Shown piece by piece: positions 1 to 11,565 of a stretch of DNA of 35,000 bases. Made by a program: the position numbers and the translations under genes. The notes beneath the pieces are model-generated. The model was not told where the DNA came from. It saw only the letters and a list, made by a program, of their open reading frames with translations, and searched no databases. Within the stretch, counting starts at the first letter, position 1. Every line of letters begins with the position of its first letter. The DNA is from Chromera velia (lineage: Eukaryota; Sar; Chromeraceae): contig JAHBMJ010001683.1 in assembly GCA_018398765.1 (NCBI GenBank), forward strand, positions 32,317 to 67,316, read 5' to 3'.

Positions 1-1
1 C

Positions 2-3000
2 CCCGACCCTTCAGACTCCCTCAGTCAATCCATTGTGGGGTGTGACACTGGCGGTGCAACCAATGCCTTTGAGAACACATCCTACACTCTGTCAGTTCCG
101 CCCCTTGTAATAGGGGGTGGCACCATTGACTTTGGAATCGGTACCCTGGGCTTGCCCGACATTGGCGAAGTCACATTCAGAGACTATAATTTCACAGCTG
201 AGGATGCGTTGAATGCAGTAGCTGACGGTGCATCGAATTCCACAGATGACTCTGACTCAGACAGTGAAACTGAGCAGAATAGCACCTTCAGTCTCCGCCG
301 AGAAGCAGAGGCTCTCTTCCGGGCTGCCCTTGGAGAGGCCGCCAACTTTTACGAATCGCTCCCCATCGACATTGACGCTTTTGAAGCTGTCAATTGCACC
401 AACGAATTGCTTTTTCAGACTATCGGGTTGGAAGAGGGAAGCGGATACGACCGTCTGTTTCCCTCTGGAGTAGAGGCACCAGAGGACGGCACTTTACGCG
501 AGGAGGCACTCAAGGGAGGGTGCCTAGCTAGTCGCAGAGCAGAGGATCTCCGTGCCGTGTTTGCAAGCACGCTGCTCGAGATAGCATCCGAGGCCGTGTG
601 TACTGCAGCTGCAGTTCTGCCTGGGGGATTTGGCACGATCTGTTATCTTGCCTCGTTCCTCCCCCCCTGGGCCACATGGCTTGGCAAGCTGCATCTCGGG
701 CAGTGCAAAATTCTGAATAATGCGCTTTCCAGCGCGTTTGTTGAGTCGGCATTTGAGAACTCAAAGATTGCCCTGGAGGGTGTGCAGGGGGCAGAGACAA
801 CAGACGACGGCGCAGCGTGCAGTCTGACGGCATTGCAACAATCGGTCCGTCTGATCGTGACATGTATTGATTTTGTTTTGAAAGAATGATTGCGATCTAT
901 GTGTTGGTTTCATTTTGCTCCCCCACCAATTTGATTGATGAAATACTGGTCTGTCGATTCTTTTTCAGGAAGAAAACACTTGCCACGATTGAAATACAGA
1001 GAGTACAAAGACAATCAAGTAGGCATTGGCCCGGCATTGTGTCGAGAGGTAATTTCTCTCTCTGTGTGGAAATTTGCTTCTGGACTCCAGAGCGTTGTGC
1101 TTGCCCAAGAGTCCTAAATCGTTTGTACGTGCACTTCGAGAAAGGGACAGAAAAAGAAGCAAGAACACAGAAAACAGCCTCTCGTAAATTGCTCTCACAG
1201 TCCATGTGAAAGCCCTCATGGTGGCCCCTTCTCTCTGTTTTCCCCTCTGCATTCCCTGAAATTTTATCCTTGCAGATTCAGAGGCTCCACCAAGAGACCA
1301 GGCAAAACGTCAGTGAACAGACTCGTGTATCAATCAGCTCTTCTTTTCTGCTCTTCTGCATTGCCCGCCTTCCCGTACCTTCACCGACAGCCAACAGCCT
1401 TTTTGTTTCCTTCATCACAGCTGACTGCCTACTTGACGCCCGAAAGGCTCCTTCTAGTGTTCCTCAGGCATACCCACAGTGCCTGTCTGCAGGGCACTGC
1501 CAGAGAACAACACCATCTCCCTTCTGGCTGTGCCTTTCTCTTGTTAGACTTCGATCTACTTTCAGTTTGCTGCCGTGTCCTTTCTCGAATGCATGCATGG
1601 ACAAATTCGTGCAGACTGGAGGCTCCTCGCTTGATTCTCTCAAGGACGCCCTTCTCTCTTTCGAAAAGACAAAAAAGGAGGCACAGAAAGAGACGGCAGA
1701 CAACCTGGAGGGCCTCCTGGGCTCTCTCCGCACCGCCCAGCGCCTCTCTCTCTCTTCAGAGAGCGATCGTCCTTTCTTTGGGGATGCCGATTTTGACTGT
1801 GGAAGAGAAAACACACAGAGAGATGCTAGGTGCCCACCCCCCCCTCCCCGTCCAACCTCCGAAGCGCAGTGCGAACGCGGGGAACCTCTGTGTGTCCCTG
1901 TCGCTCCAGATTCGAACTCAACGAGGGCAGCTCAGAAGAGGCTTCAAAAGGCCAAAGAAGCCCTTGAGGCGTCTGAAGGGTGGCTGACGTACGTGCAGGA
2001 GAAATTAGGAGGGACTTTCTACGGAGAGGATCAATGGAAAGGGCAGGAAACGTTGAAGTCGCTCTTCGACTGGCAGAAGTCAAGTGAGTGGATAAAAAGT
2101 TTTCTCTCTCTGTCTCAGCAAGTTTCTCTTCTTCTTCATTCGGATTCGTCCCTGCCTTATATTTTTGCTGTTGTTGATGCTGTTGCGGACTCTTCAGTCT
2201 TTTTCTCCTTGTGCCTACCTCCTTGCCTTTGTTTTTCGCACTCTCTTCTCCAGGATGCTCGCCTGTTCACTGACTTTTACTCGAGACGCATATATTCGAT
2301 GTGTATGCAATGCCTTCCTTCTTTCGATCTGCAGCTGGAGAGGCTCTCCCTCGCAGACTGCTCGACCTAGATTTCGCGTCTCTGCAAGAGATGGACCTTG
2401 AAGATCTCAACAAATACTTCCCCTCTTCCAACACCCCCAATTTCAAATTTGCCTTCAAAGACGAAGGAAAAGCGCCTCCCTCTTCATTCGCAATCCCAGA
2501 AAGACCGCAGGTGCCAGAGGGCACCACCATCACCTCCGGCACAACCACCACCACCACCACCGACAGCACTACTACGATTAGCACGACTACAATCTCCACC
2601 ACCACCGAGAGTACTACCACGATGAGCACAACCACTCAGAGCAGTACGAACACAGACACAGACACAAACACAACCACCAACAGCAACAGCACGGCAGACC
2701 CTGTGGGGGTCTGTGCAGGACCCGTCACGAACTACGCAGAGTACCTCTTACGCCGAGGGTGCGACGCAGTGGAGTCCATTTCCATCACCTCAGATTCCGA
2801 CTGGCCCGATGACGTGCCCATTGCAGAGCTGTACTTTCCCGTACTGCTCTCTGTGATACCAGGGGGTGTGACAGTAACCGACACGACAAAGATCATCAAT
2901 GTGTACCTTCCCTGGTTGACAGACGTTGGTGCAGAGGTGGAGATTCGAAGAAATACAGTCCTAGAATCGATCTCCCTGGCTTCACTCAGGCGAGTCGGTG

Positions 3001-4037
3001 ACTTTCTTCGCATTGCCCGAAACCAAGAGTGCGAGTACGTAGACCTCAGTCTCTACTATGCTTACGAAACCGACATGCCTCCCCTGGAAATCGGGTGCAG
3101 CCGATCGACAGCCGTCATAGATATCGTTTTAGGCACACGGGCTCAGACGAACAATCTGAATGTGACCTTTTTCGAAGATTTGTCGGGGGCCGACGACGGC
3201 TTTCCGACAGACACAACGTGTCAGGACAACGATCTTGATTACGAAGACTGCGGCCCCGACAGACATGGGCCTGTCAAGTCCCGGTCCCAATATCTTTCCT
3301 CGGGCATACGCAAGTGCAGCGTTATCGGGACAATGAGATTCCAGGGATACCGATCACAAAATCCCCGAAGAGCAGTGACTACACCGGGCGAGAGCCCCTA
3401 CCAGATTCCGGTCAATACAGGTCAAGGTCAAATAAATTCGTTTGTTGAAATGTTCTTTCCCCGCCTGATTCACGCAGGGAGTGTTCGCTCCTTTGCGATG
3501 CCGTTCGTGAAGGTCCTCAAGCTGGAGTCCCTCCGCCGTGTGCAGCCGCATCCCCTCTACGCAGAATTGTTTGATTCTGGCCCGACGGCTACGGCTCAGA
3601 TAGGGGACCCACAGGTAGATGGGAATTCATTTGAGATTCCGGGGGCGTTGAATCGTCTCGGTGATTTGATCATCGACGCTTTCGACCTTTTCCAGGTTGA
3701 CCTCCGATCCGTTGAATACGTTGAGAACATTCTTGAAGTCCGGTCAAGCCAATTTGCCAGAAGCACCGCAATCAACCCCTACATTGTTGACAGCAGTGAA
3801 CCTCGCTCGTTCCTTCGACTCGACTCCCTCGTTGAGTTTTGCGAACTTGAGATTGACTGTGGGAGGTTGAGGAGGAGGGACCCCAACCAAAACAGGTTCG
3901 GGCGATATGTGACGAGCAATGAGGGGTTCGGAGATTCCATAATAGAACAGCTGGTTCCGTTGTACATCCCGGAGGCTGCCTACAATGCAGCTAAGGTGGT
4001 GCGAGGACCGGAGCGTTGTGAGACCATTTTCACATAG
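2..4037 (+). CDS. Paralogue A: secreted-family protein with Thr-rich stalk and L-domain-like C-terminus (5' partial)
   Basis: The frame is open from base 2, so the gene starts left of the window. The proposed exons are 2 to about 844 (donor after LTALQQS, uncertain), 1615-2083 (acceptor GTGCAG, donor GTGAGT) and 2335-4037 (acceptor TCTGCAG, stop TAG). The 2083/2335 junction is phase-matched (phase 1). Exon 1 carries the family block GSGYDRLFP and the KLHLGQC block. Exon 2 carries a helical segment followed by the CPPPPP...C...C cluster. Exon 3 begins with LLDLDFASLQ, similar to the end of paralogue B. It then runs through a Thr/Ser-rich stretch into about 440 residues of repeated hydrophobic strands such as SISLASLRRVG and KLESLRRVQ, which resemble receptor L-domains. 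Many N-x-S/T sites suggest an extracellular protein. There is no obvious C-terminal membrane segment. If the exon 1 donor is not used, the frame stops at 887-889 and the gene would be two genes. Family homology is seen directly; the function is unknown. Confidence 0.7.
2519..2697 (+). repeat. Thr/Ser-rich low-complexity coding stretch in paralogue A
   Basis: Imperfect ACC/ACN codon repeats encode about 55 residues dominated by Thr, with Ser, Asp and Asn, including runs such as TTTTTT and repeated STTT units. Stretches like this commonly act as O-glycosylated, extended stalks. Here it separates the family body from the L-domain-like C-terminal part. The glycosylation is inferred. Confidence 0.85.
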
Positions 4038-5580
4038 CGACTCGATCAGCATGGCCGGCCTACCTAGCTCTTTCTTGAAGGCCGAGCGTGCAATGGAAAA
4101 TGGTAGATGGATGGATGTGTGGGTGGAGGGATCTGATGAAAGCAGGGATCGATTGACTGTTGTTTCGACCCAGGCAATGGAATTGTGAAATGCCGATTGG
4201 CTGCGAAGAATTTGAAAGACTCGGAGAGAGAAACTTTATGACGTACCACACTCGAGTCAGGCAGTGTCCTGAATTCTATTGCTTAACTAAGCGCCCAGGC
4301 TTTCGGCTTAACCGCACAACTTGAAGGATCCCCATCCATGTCTTTGATTTCCAACACCTCCCATAGCATGATAAAAGATTGGTTCGCGTGCATGCATGCA
4401 TCTCGGATTCCTCCCCAACCCTTCGGCAAGTACGGCATCTGGGGTGAAACAACTTGAGTGGCGTTGAGCAACTTGTTCCAAAGGGTTTTCTATTAGCACT
4501 GCAGGGTGCCAGCTGATTTGACCAAATTTGCTGGCTTGAGCCAACCAAAACCAAGCAGGGTGCAATACAGATGTTTGTATGTATACGTACATCATCTGTG
4601 TACTAGTCTGTGTATCAATTGTCTAGTTAATTGTTAAAAATTTTTTGTATTGATAAAAATTTTAAACATTCAAGCTAGCATTCAAGTTACTAGAGGCTAT
4701 TTATTAATTGATGTCAACCCAATCGCCACAAACGGATTCTAGATCGGATTGTGAAGAATGAAGTTAATAATGATTATTATGATCAATCGATGTCTTTTAA
4801 CTTAAAATTTACTGAATATGTTTTGTAAAAAACAATTATTTAAAAAATATTCAACTTTAAATAACATGTGATAATTTAAACAACATCTATTGAATATAAC
4901 TTTAAATTTAAACTTTGCTATTTTTTGCTTCCGATTTCTTCTAAATTAATTAAGGTTTTATTATTAACTTTTATAGTTTAGAGATGTAGATAAACTTAGT
5001 ACTATAAAGTCATATGATACATGAAATAAATCATATATGCAAGTTTCAAGTTTTAAATATGAACTCAATGAAACTTTTTCTTTGTATTTACAACTTTAAA
5101 ATTTGTATTACGAATGGTATCATTTTTAAAGCATTATAAAATTTTAGAGTTGTGCATGTTAGAATTAGAACTTTATAAGTTAAACCAAGCTGTCTGTCAA
5201 AGTTTTAGTAAATAACCAATGCTATTAACCATTTATTTATCTTTCTGTTTCAACTTTTTTCTCCCTTTTCCCTTATGTCTTTGGAGTGCAATGAACAGTT
5301 CGATCGCGCTGAGAACATTAAATATGGTGTTTGTATTCCTTTTTGCATTGAACGAAGCCATCTACAGCAGGTGCTCTTACCTCCATTTCTAGCTGCTGCT
5401 CAATGAAGTTGAAGAAATAGAGTTGACAGGGAGTGAAACACCTCAATGGAGTACTCAATACGATTCACATGTTGCATGCTTGCACGCATGCGTTCATGCG
5501 TACAGTCTCATGGCATCTTTTCTGCCTCAAAAGTTGTGCCTTCCGGCCTCTGCTTCAAACTCAAAACCTGCAGAGCAATC
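4038..5580. other. Convergent intergenic region, AT-rich core
   Basis: This lies between the stop of A and the stop of B, so it should hold both 3' untranslated regions. Bases 4600-5400 are strikingly AT-rich compared with the flanking genes. They contain no reading frame I can support and no recognisable terminal repeats. A TGCATGCATGCA run lies at 4389-4400, and mixed GCATGC-like motifs lie at 5474-5500. Confidence 0.7.
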
Positions 5581-8500
5581 TCATACGAACTCCAAGATTC
5601 CCTCCTTCAGACTGTCCAAATTCAGATCCACGAACTTCCCCTTCCACTCTTCCGTATCCTTCCCCCCGTTGTTCCTCATCCTCACCTGAACATTCCCTCT
5701 CGGGTCATCGTCTTCTCCCTCCTTCGCCTCCACCCAGTCCCACCCTTCCCTTTCCTTTTTCGCACTCCCACTGGCACTCCCAGCATCACCCAACCCAAAA
5801 GAAGGCATCATCTTGCCCAGACTCTCTGAAAACCCCTTCAAATCCAAAGCAGCCCCAGGGCTCTTCACGTCCCCAGAATCTAAACCTTCTGTCGATGCCC
5901 CAGTCAAACTGCTCACCTTGAATGAGCTGGAAAACCCAATTTCATTCATCAATTTGCTTCCCTGATCGTCAGTAAATTTCGTAGGCAGTGTGTCATGCAG
6001 AATGTCTTTGAACGTGTCGGAAGAGAGAGCGCCCTCTACCGAAAGGGGTTTTTGTCTGGGCATTTGCAATTTGGGCATCAGGTCCTCTAGCTTCATCTTG
6101 GGGAGTTTCGTTTGTGGGAAAACTTTTTGGGGGTTTTGTATGATTCCCTTCTTGGTTTTGGAAGACGAGGTAGCGGTGCAAAAATCCTCAACAACGCAGG
6201 CCTCTTGGGATGAGTTGATGGGAGGGGGAGGGGGGCAACTGGAAACAGAGACAGACTGCTCACAGCCAGCAGAGCCGAAACCTGGCCTCTGGTCCAACTC
6301 CGTTACTGTGAGTCTTCTCAAAATTCGTGAGGCCTCACCAAGGTCAGTCAATTTGGCGTCGATCTTCTTCTCTCCCTCCTCTGCGCTCTTGATCATCATT
6401 CCGACAACGGACTCCAATTCCGTCAGCTTCTTGGCTCTCTGGAACGCGTCGGGCTCAGATACGCTTCCTGAGAGCTGCATACCAAATTGAAAGTGTCAAG
6501 GTACATGGATATCCTCCCTCACTTGTCTGCTTGGAACTTCAGAAACAAATACAGGCAAAACCAAGAGTTCTTGCTGTGAGTGCTGCTGGTTATGTCCGCG
6601 AGTGAAAAGCAAAGAGAGTGAAGTTAAATCCTGGCTCACGCAGGCTGCTGCCTTTCTTGCCGTCGTCTTTTTCTTTCCAAAGCTGGCCAGGAAGAAATCA
6701 CTCTGACGTCTATTGATGGTAGACAGTGAAGAGCCGTGGGAAGAGGGACAGATAGGGGCCCACCCTCGCTCTCGTTGTCTTGTGCTCGATAATGATCTGC
6801 AGGGTGCATTTAGACGGCGGAAGGGAGGAAAACAACGGAGTGCACCTGAATTTTGAGAGGAAGCTGATTCAGAAGACAGGAAGGGCCACAGTAGCATGGA
6901 CGTGTCTTTGACGACAAGAGGAAGGTGAGAAATGACAAATTTCCGAGAGACGGGATAGAGCCCCCTTTCCCCATTTGAGCGCTTCTGACCTGTTGCTCAA
7001 GTTGGTCCAAGGCCCTGAGGGCGGTGTCAGAATTTTCAAAGGTCGCCTCGATTTCTGCGCGTCCACCAAACCCCTCTGCAACTCGCACTGCGCAATGTGG
7101 AGCTCCGCTGCCCACTCGGCCATCATCGGAATCGGCAACACGACCAGACAGGCGGGGTTAAATCCTGCACACATGCGCATAGACGCAGAACACTGTTTTT
7201 TTTTCTTTGACTCACCAGCCCTGATATTTTCGTCATCAAAGAGTTAGGAGGGTCATTATGAAATCGTGCAGACGGCCGTCGTAGGTTCTCGCCCTCTACA
7301 TCAGGGCTCAGCCTCAAGCAGCAAGTCTCAAAACACATGACCAGACGAGCACATATGCGTAGACTCACAACACATACGAGTAATACCACCGATAAGGGAA
7401 GAGTGATCACGAAAGTAAACATGCAATCGGTCGGACAGACCGACCAATCAAAGGTGTTCTGGGAGCGCTTGCGCAAATGAAGTTGGAGATCGTCTGAAGA
7501 GACTGCTGGGTCTGGAAGGCTCTAAAGTCGTCTCCCTCTTTGCTGACGTCACACCTGCATGCATCCAGGGGAGCGATCCGTGAATGACTGATTGCAGAAG
7601 AGAAGATCAGAATTGTTGCTCAGCAAGAATCCGTTCATACGAATCAGTGCAAGCATCACTCTCGCAACATGCACCTCCGCCAAAAGAACGTGTCCAGAGT
7701 CTCTTCCGTTGGAAGGAAGGAAGGCAAAGAAGCATAGCAAAAGAAAAAGTGAACCAGTGTTGTATGCATAGCTAGGTGCTTCGATCGTCCCCCGCGAAGG
7801 AAGGCAGCGGACAGGCAATCTCCATTTCTCCCTTTTCCCGTCCGTCTTTCAGTCTTCTTCTTGCACACATCCCTTGCACATGAAAGCAAGAGTACACGAT
7901 CTTGAAACCCAGACATCCTGCTTCTGTATGACAGACACGACTGACCGATTCATCAGTAGCCCATTAATTTCGTCTTCGTTGTCATCTGTGAGCTCGATGC
8001 TCTCTCTGGTATCCTGCCGGGGAATGAGACGCGAGAACCCATTTCCTTGGTTGATTCCAACAGTCTCAAAGATAAATTGCTCAGCCGTCAGACGCCACTT
8101 GTCGAGGTCAATGTCCACCGAGAGCTTGTTGCTCAAGAATTCCTCAAATTTACTCTTTGATGACCCTGTCTCTGTGTCTGTATCTGTTCCCGTCTCTGTC
8201 TCCTCCCCTCCCGCCTCCCCCCCACAGTTGAGAAAGCTAAACGGCCCCTCCCCTTCGGTATCTGATGTCAGGCTTATGTTCCCAAGCTCTGGAGCGGGGA
8301 TGTCCCAATCATCGTCCGTGAAGGTGTCGATCGACAGGCTGAAGACAGTCTTGAAGTCCGCGAATGGGTTGCCGAGAGCGCTGTTGCAATTGCATTCAAA
8401 AACACACATAAATTTACTCAACATTTGCGTATACTTCCTTCATATATATTCATTTGCATATGTTTTCTCTTCATAGGCTGCATGTATTAACTATTCGGAG

Positions 8501-9165
8501 TACCATAGAGGGACGACAACACACACAACCATTTTTTGTAACTCTTAACACTGATCCGGGCCCACTTACCTCTTGAGGCTCGCCATTGTGTCGTAGAAGA
8601 AATTTCCTGCCCGATCTAAAACGCCGCCTTGTCTGAGAGACGAAATGTTGAAGGCCGAGCTAATGCAGGACTCGAATTGGCTCTGTGCGGTCTCATTCTC
8701 ATTGTCTCCCCCCAGGCTGACGCCCTCAGGAATAAAGTCTGCAACTCCGAAATTTGTGGGAAGAACCTGATTGGCCTCTGCAGTGGAGTCACTTGACAAG
8801 GATTGGAAGAGCTTCACTTTCGAAGCTGTGGGATAAGAAGGGACTGCTGACTGGAATCCATTCAAGTCCCCTACCGAGCCCAGCTCTCCTTCCTCGTCGG
8901 TCTCATTCTTTTTCTGGCGCTTGAGCGCATCGCAGCTCTGCCCAACAGCGAGAGAGAATTTTTTGTCTGTTTTGAGAAAATCGTGAAGAGACTGAAAGTC
9001 TTGTATCGATGCTCCTTGGATCTTCTCTGCATCTATCTCCAGGCTCTTCGCTTGGTTCTTGAAACACTCGTAGAGGTCATCGATCGAAAGAGGCTCTGGG
9101 ATGATGGCAGTGCGTAGTTCAATCCAGCAGAGCCCCAAAAGGGTGCACAGAGCCGCTGTTCGCAT
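5581..9165 (-). CDS. Paralogue B: secreted-family protein, five exons, with a one-base frameshift in exon 4
   Basis: Exons in transcript order are 9165-8570, 8380-7946, 7702-7641, 7164-6990 and 6474-5581 (stop TGA). All have GT-AG ends, and the phases at successive junctions (2, 2, 1, 0) agree except for the defect in exon 4. The start at 9165 puts the signal peptide MRTAALCTLLGLCW at the N-terminus. An in-frame ATG at 9237 would bury it behind 24 charged residues. Family blocks are GNGFSRLIP in exon 2, NPACLVV and AELHIAQC in exon 4, and CPPPPP...C...C in exon 5. Exon 2 also has an acidic/Thr run of about 20 residues. In exon 4 the frame that gives AELHIAQC shifts at about 7059-7060 to the frame that gives AEIEATFENSD. 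Both halves match A and C. The gene is therefore either a recent pseudogene or affected by a base-calling error. Exon 3 is short and its donor (ATTC|GTATGA) was chosen by phase. The product would be about 720 residues; its function is unknown. Confidence 0.72.
7059..7060 (-). other. Apparent 1-nt deletion (frameshift) in paralogue B exon 4
   Basis: On the minus strand the codons read GAC, then two bases GC, then GCA GAA ATC. Paralogue C at 15200-15211 reads GAC TCT GCA GAA ATC. One base is missing from the middle codon. The gap is too short for an intron, and a TAA near 7160 closes the downstream frame if it is read from the exon's start. Confidence 0.75.
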
Positions 9166-9338
9166 GTCACGACGAATGACTTTTTCTCCCTTTGTTTTAG
9201 CTGTCCTCTGTGACAATGATTCGCCGCTGGAAGACAAAGACGAGCAGCAAAACTCAAGATCGATCCTTCTGTCATCCGTGAAGAATTTAATGGTGACTTA
9301 CTGAAATTGGTCGTCGGAGAAAGGAACGATGAAACGGC

Positions 9339-9346
9339 ATATATAC
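9339..9346 (-). promoter_or_regulatory. TATA-like element upstream of paralogue B
   Basis: The minus strand reads GTATATATG about 175 bp before the chosen ATG. Between them the minus strand has a donor-like TTTCA|GTAAGT near 9302 and an acceptor-like TCTTCCAG near 9231, so a short 5'-UTR intron is possible. This is inferred from motif and position only. Confidence 0.35.
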
Positions 9347-9789
9347 AAGTCATTGACCTGCACGACAGATTCCTGCAGGCAGAACAGGTTGCCTTCGTGC
9401 ACATCATTGCATGCATATTTTCGCATACATTTTTTTAGACCCGGCCGGGCCTGAGGCTCGATCATGCATGCAATTGCATGCAGGTTTCGACAGACTTAAT
9501 TTACACAGAGTGCATATATATATATAGTTCTCGATCGAGTTTTCATCTCAGTTTTGCGAATTGTTTAATTTCCAGTCGAAAAAATTGATTGAATTGAATT
9601 GATTTTGGGGATTTTATTCACAATTCACGACTTTGCCCGGGGGCTTGCATATGGCTTGCATGTATCCTGGCTATGCAGGATACCACTTCCACAGGCTCCA
9701 GTGGCATGCCGGGGCCTAGCAAAAAATCGTCTAGACCAAGTATTAATCCTCAGGGCCGTCTTGCAAAAAGACTGTCTGGAGTCTGGACG

Positions 9790-9940
9790 ATGAAAGTGGA
9801 AAGACTATCATGCAAACAGACAGAAAGATAGAAGTGGAGAGTTCGTTATTCAAGCACGAAAGATGAAACTTCATCATGAAAGTGAAGAGAAGTTCAATGT
9901 TTGCATGTTTATCTTCATAAATGGGAGTTCTGGTGTGTTC
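9790..9940 (+). repeat. Detached degenerate copy of the 38-bp array with its 3' flank
   Basis: The motif CAAACAGACAGAAAGAT appears here, followed by AGTTCAATGTTTGCATG and TTTATCTTCATA. The same order closes the main array at 11490-11585. The segment is therefore a second copy of the array's right edge, separated from it by about 600 bp of AT-rich and degenerate sequence. Confidence 0.7.
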
Positions 9941-10539
9941 TTATACTATTCCACAACCATTCATAACTATTCAAACCATTTTAAGTTCTATCATTTTTTT
10001 TTTTGAAAGTTTTTTATCTATCTTTGTCAAAAGTATTCAAAATTTGGTAAATTACCCACAGTGGTACATAAATTATAACTAAAATTACGTAAGTTTACAC
10101 ATTTTTTTTTTCTTTTGTTTCTATCTCTAATTTTATATGTCCAGCTGCAAATGAGGCTTTGAATAAACGTAAGTCTTTTCGGTTTTCCTACTAAATCTGT
10201 CCCCAACAAGAATTTTATAGAAACGTAAACTCACAATGTATTGCTATGGTGAATATGTTAAAAATTCTGCTAGAAATTCCTTGTGAGGAAGTCTTTGTTG
10301 TTTTTTATTCAAATGTTGTAAACTCCATCCTCCATCCTCCTCCAAATGATTCTGCTTTAAATTTCACACTTTAGGAAGGAAAACATTCTCTGTGGTCCAG
10401 GAAAAGCTAACATCCAAGCATATGAAAACAGAAAAGAAAACCAGAGAAATGAAACTGGAACAGACGTCAGCTTTTGTACGGAATTATCAATCAGACGAGA
10501 TTTAGAGCATATTGTTTGTTCCAATGAGGGGTCATACAC

Positions 10540-11565
10540 GCAGACAGACAAGAAAGATGAAGACTGAAAGGTCGTTATGTGAGGAGATAAGGAAGATGAA
10601 AGTGAAGCGGACTTTCTGCAAGCAGATGGGCTAGCAGATAGGATGAAACTGGAGAGGCCCTTAACACGCAGGCAGGAAAGATGGAAGCTAGCGGAAAGTA
10701 GTCATGCAAGCCGGCAAGATAGACAAAAGTGGAGAGTCGTCATGTTCGACAGCGCACGACAGAAGAAAGTAGAGACCCACCAAGCAAGCCAAAAAGAAAG
10801 ATGGGAATATGAAAGTGGAGAGGCCGTCGTGCAAGAAGAAAGAAAGAAAGATGGAAGTGGAGAGGCTGTCATACAAACAGACAGAGAAACGGAAGTGGAG
10901 AGGCCGTTATGCAAACAGACAGAAAGATGAAAGTGGAGAGGCTGTCGTGCAAGAAGACAGAACGATTAAAGTAGAGAGGCCGTCATGCAAACAGACAGAA
11001 AGATGAAAGTGGAGAGGCCGTCGTGCAAACAGACAGAAAGATGGAAGTGGAGAGGCCGTCATGCAAACAGACAGAAAGATGGAAGTGGAGAGGCCGTCAT
11101 GCAAACAGACAGAAAGATGGAAGTGGAGAGGCTGTCATGGAAACAGATAGAAAGATGGAGGTGGAGAGGCCGTCATGCAAACAGACAGAAAGATGGAAGT
11201 GGAGAGGCGCCATGCAAACAGACAGAAAGATGAAAGTGGAGAGGCCGTCATGCAAACAGACAGAAAGACGAAAGTAGAGAGGCCGTCATGCAAACCAACA
11301 GAAAGATGGAAGCGGAGAGGCTGTTATGGAAACAGACAGAAAGATGGAGGTGAAGAGGCCGTCGTGTAAACAGACAGAAAGACGAAAGTGGAGAGGCCGT
11401 CATGCAGACAGACAGAAAGATGGAAGTGGAGAGGCCGTCATGCAAACAGACAGAAAGACAAAAGTGGAGAGGCCGTCGTGCAAACAGACAGAAAGATGGA
11501 AGTGGAGAGGCCGTCATTCAAGCAGGAAAGGTGAAAGTGGAGAGAAGTTCAACGTCTGCGTGTTT
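10540..11565 (+). repeat. 38-bp tandem repeat array
   Basis: The unit is 38 bp, with core words CAAACAGACAGAAAGATG, GAAGTGGAGAGG and CCGTCATG. The spacing was measured directly (for example the CGTC at 10981 and at 11019). Units are very uniform from about 10860 to 11520 and increasingly degenerate to the left. Because 38 is not a multiple of 3, each frame cycles through all three readings, so the small open frames on both strands are by-products. About 18-20 recognisable units follow 10800. Confidence 0.93.

Noticed and set aside
886-1260. Open frames on both strands between exons 1 and 2 of paralogue A
   Set aside because: They lie in the proposed intron, have no similarity to B or C, and look like shadows of each other.
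4276-4595. Overlapping minus-strand open frames after paralogue A
   Set aside because: Three frames are open over the same span, with no shared family blocks and no splice logic.
7218-7300. Extra exon in paralogue B ending at a GTGAGT donor near 7215
   Set aside because: The frame needed to join exon 4 has stop codons, and no sequence there resembles A or C.
10800-11530. CRISPR-like array
   Set aside because: The 38-bp units are contiguous with no variable spacers, and the DNA is eukaryotic.
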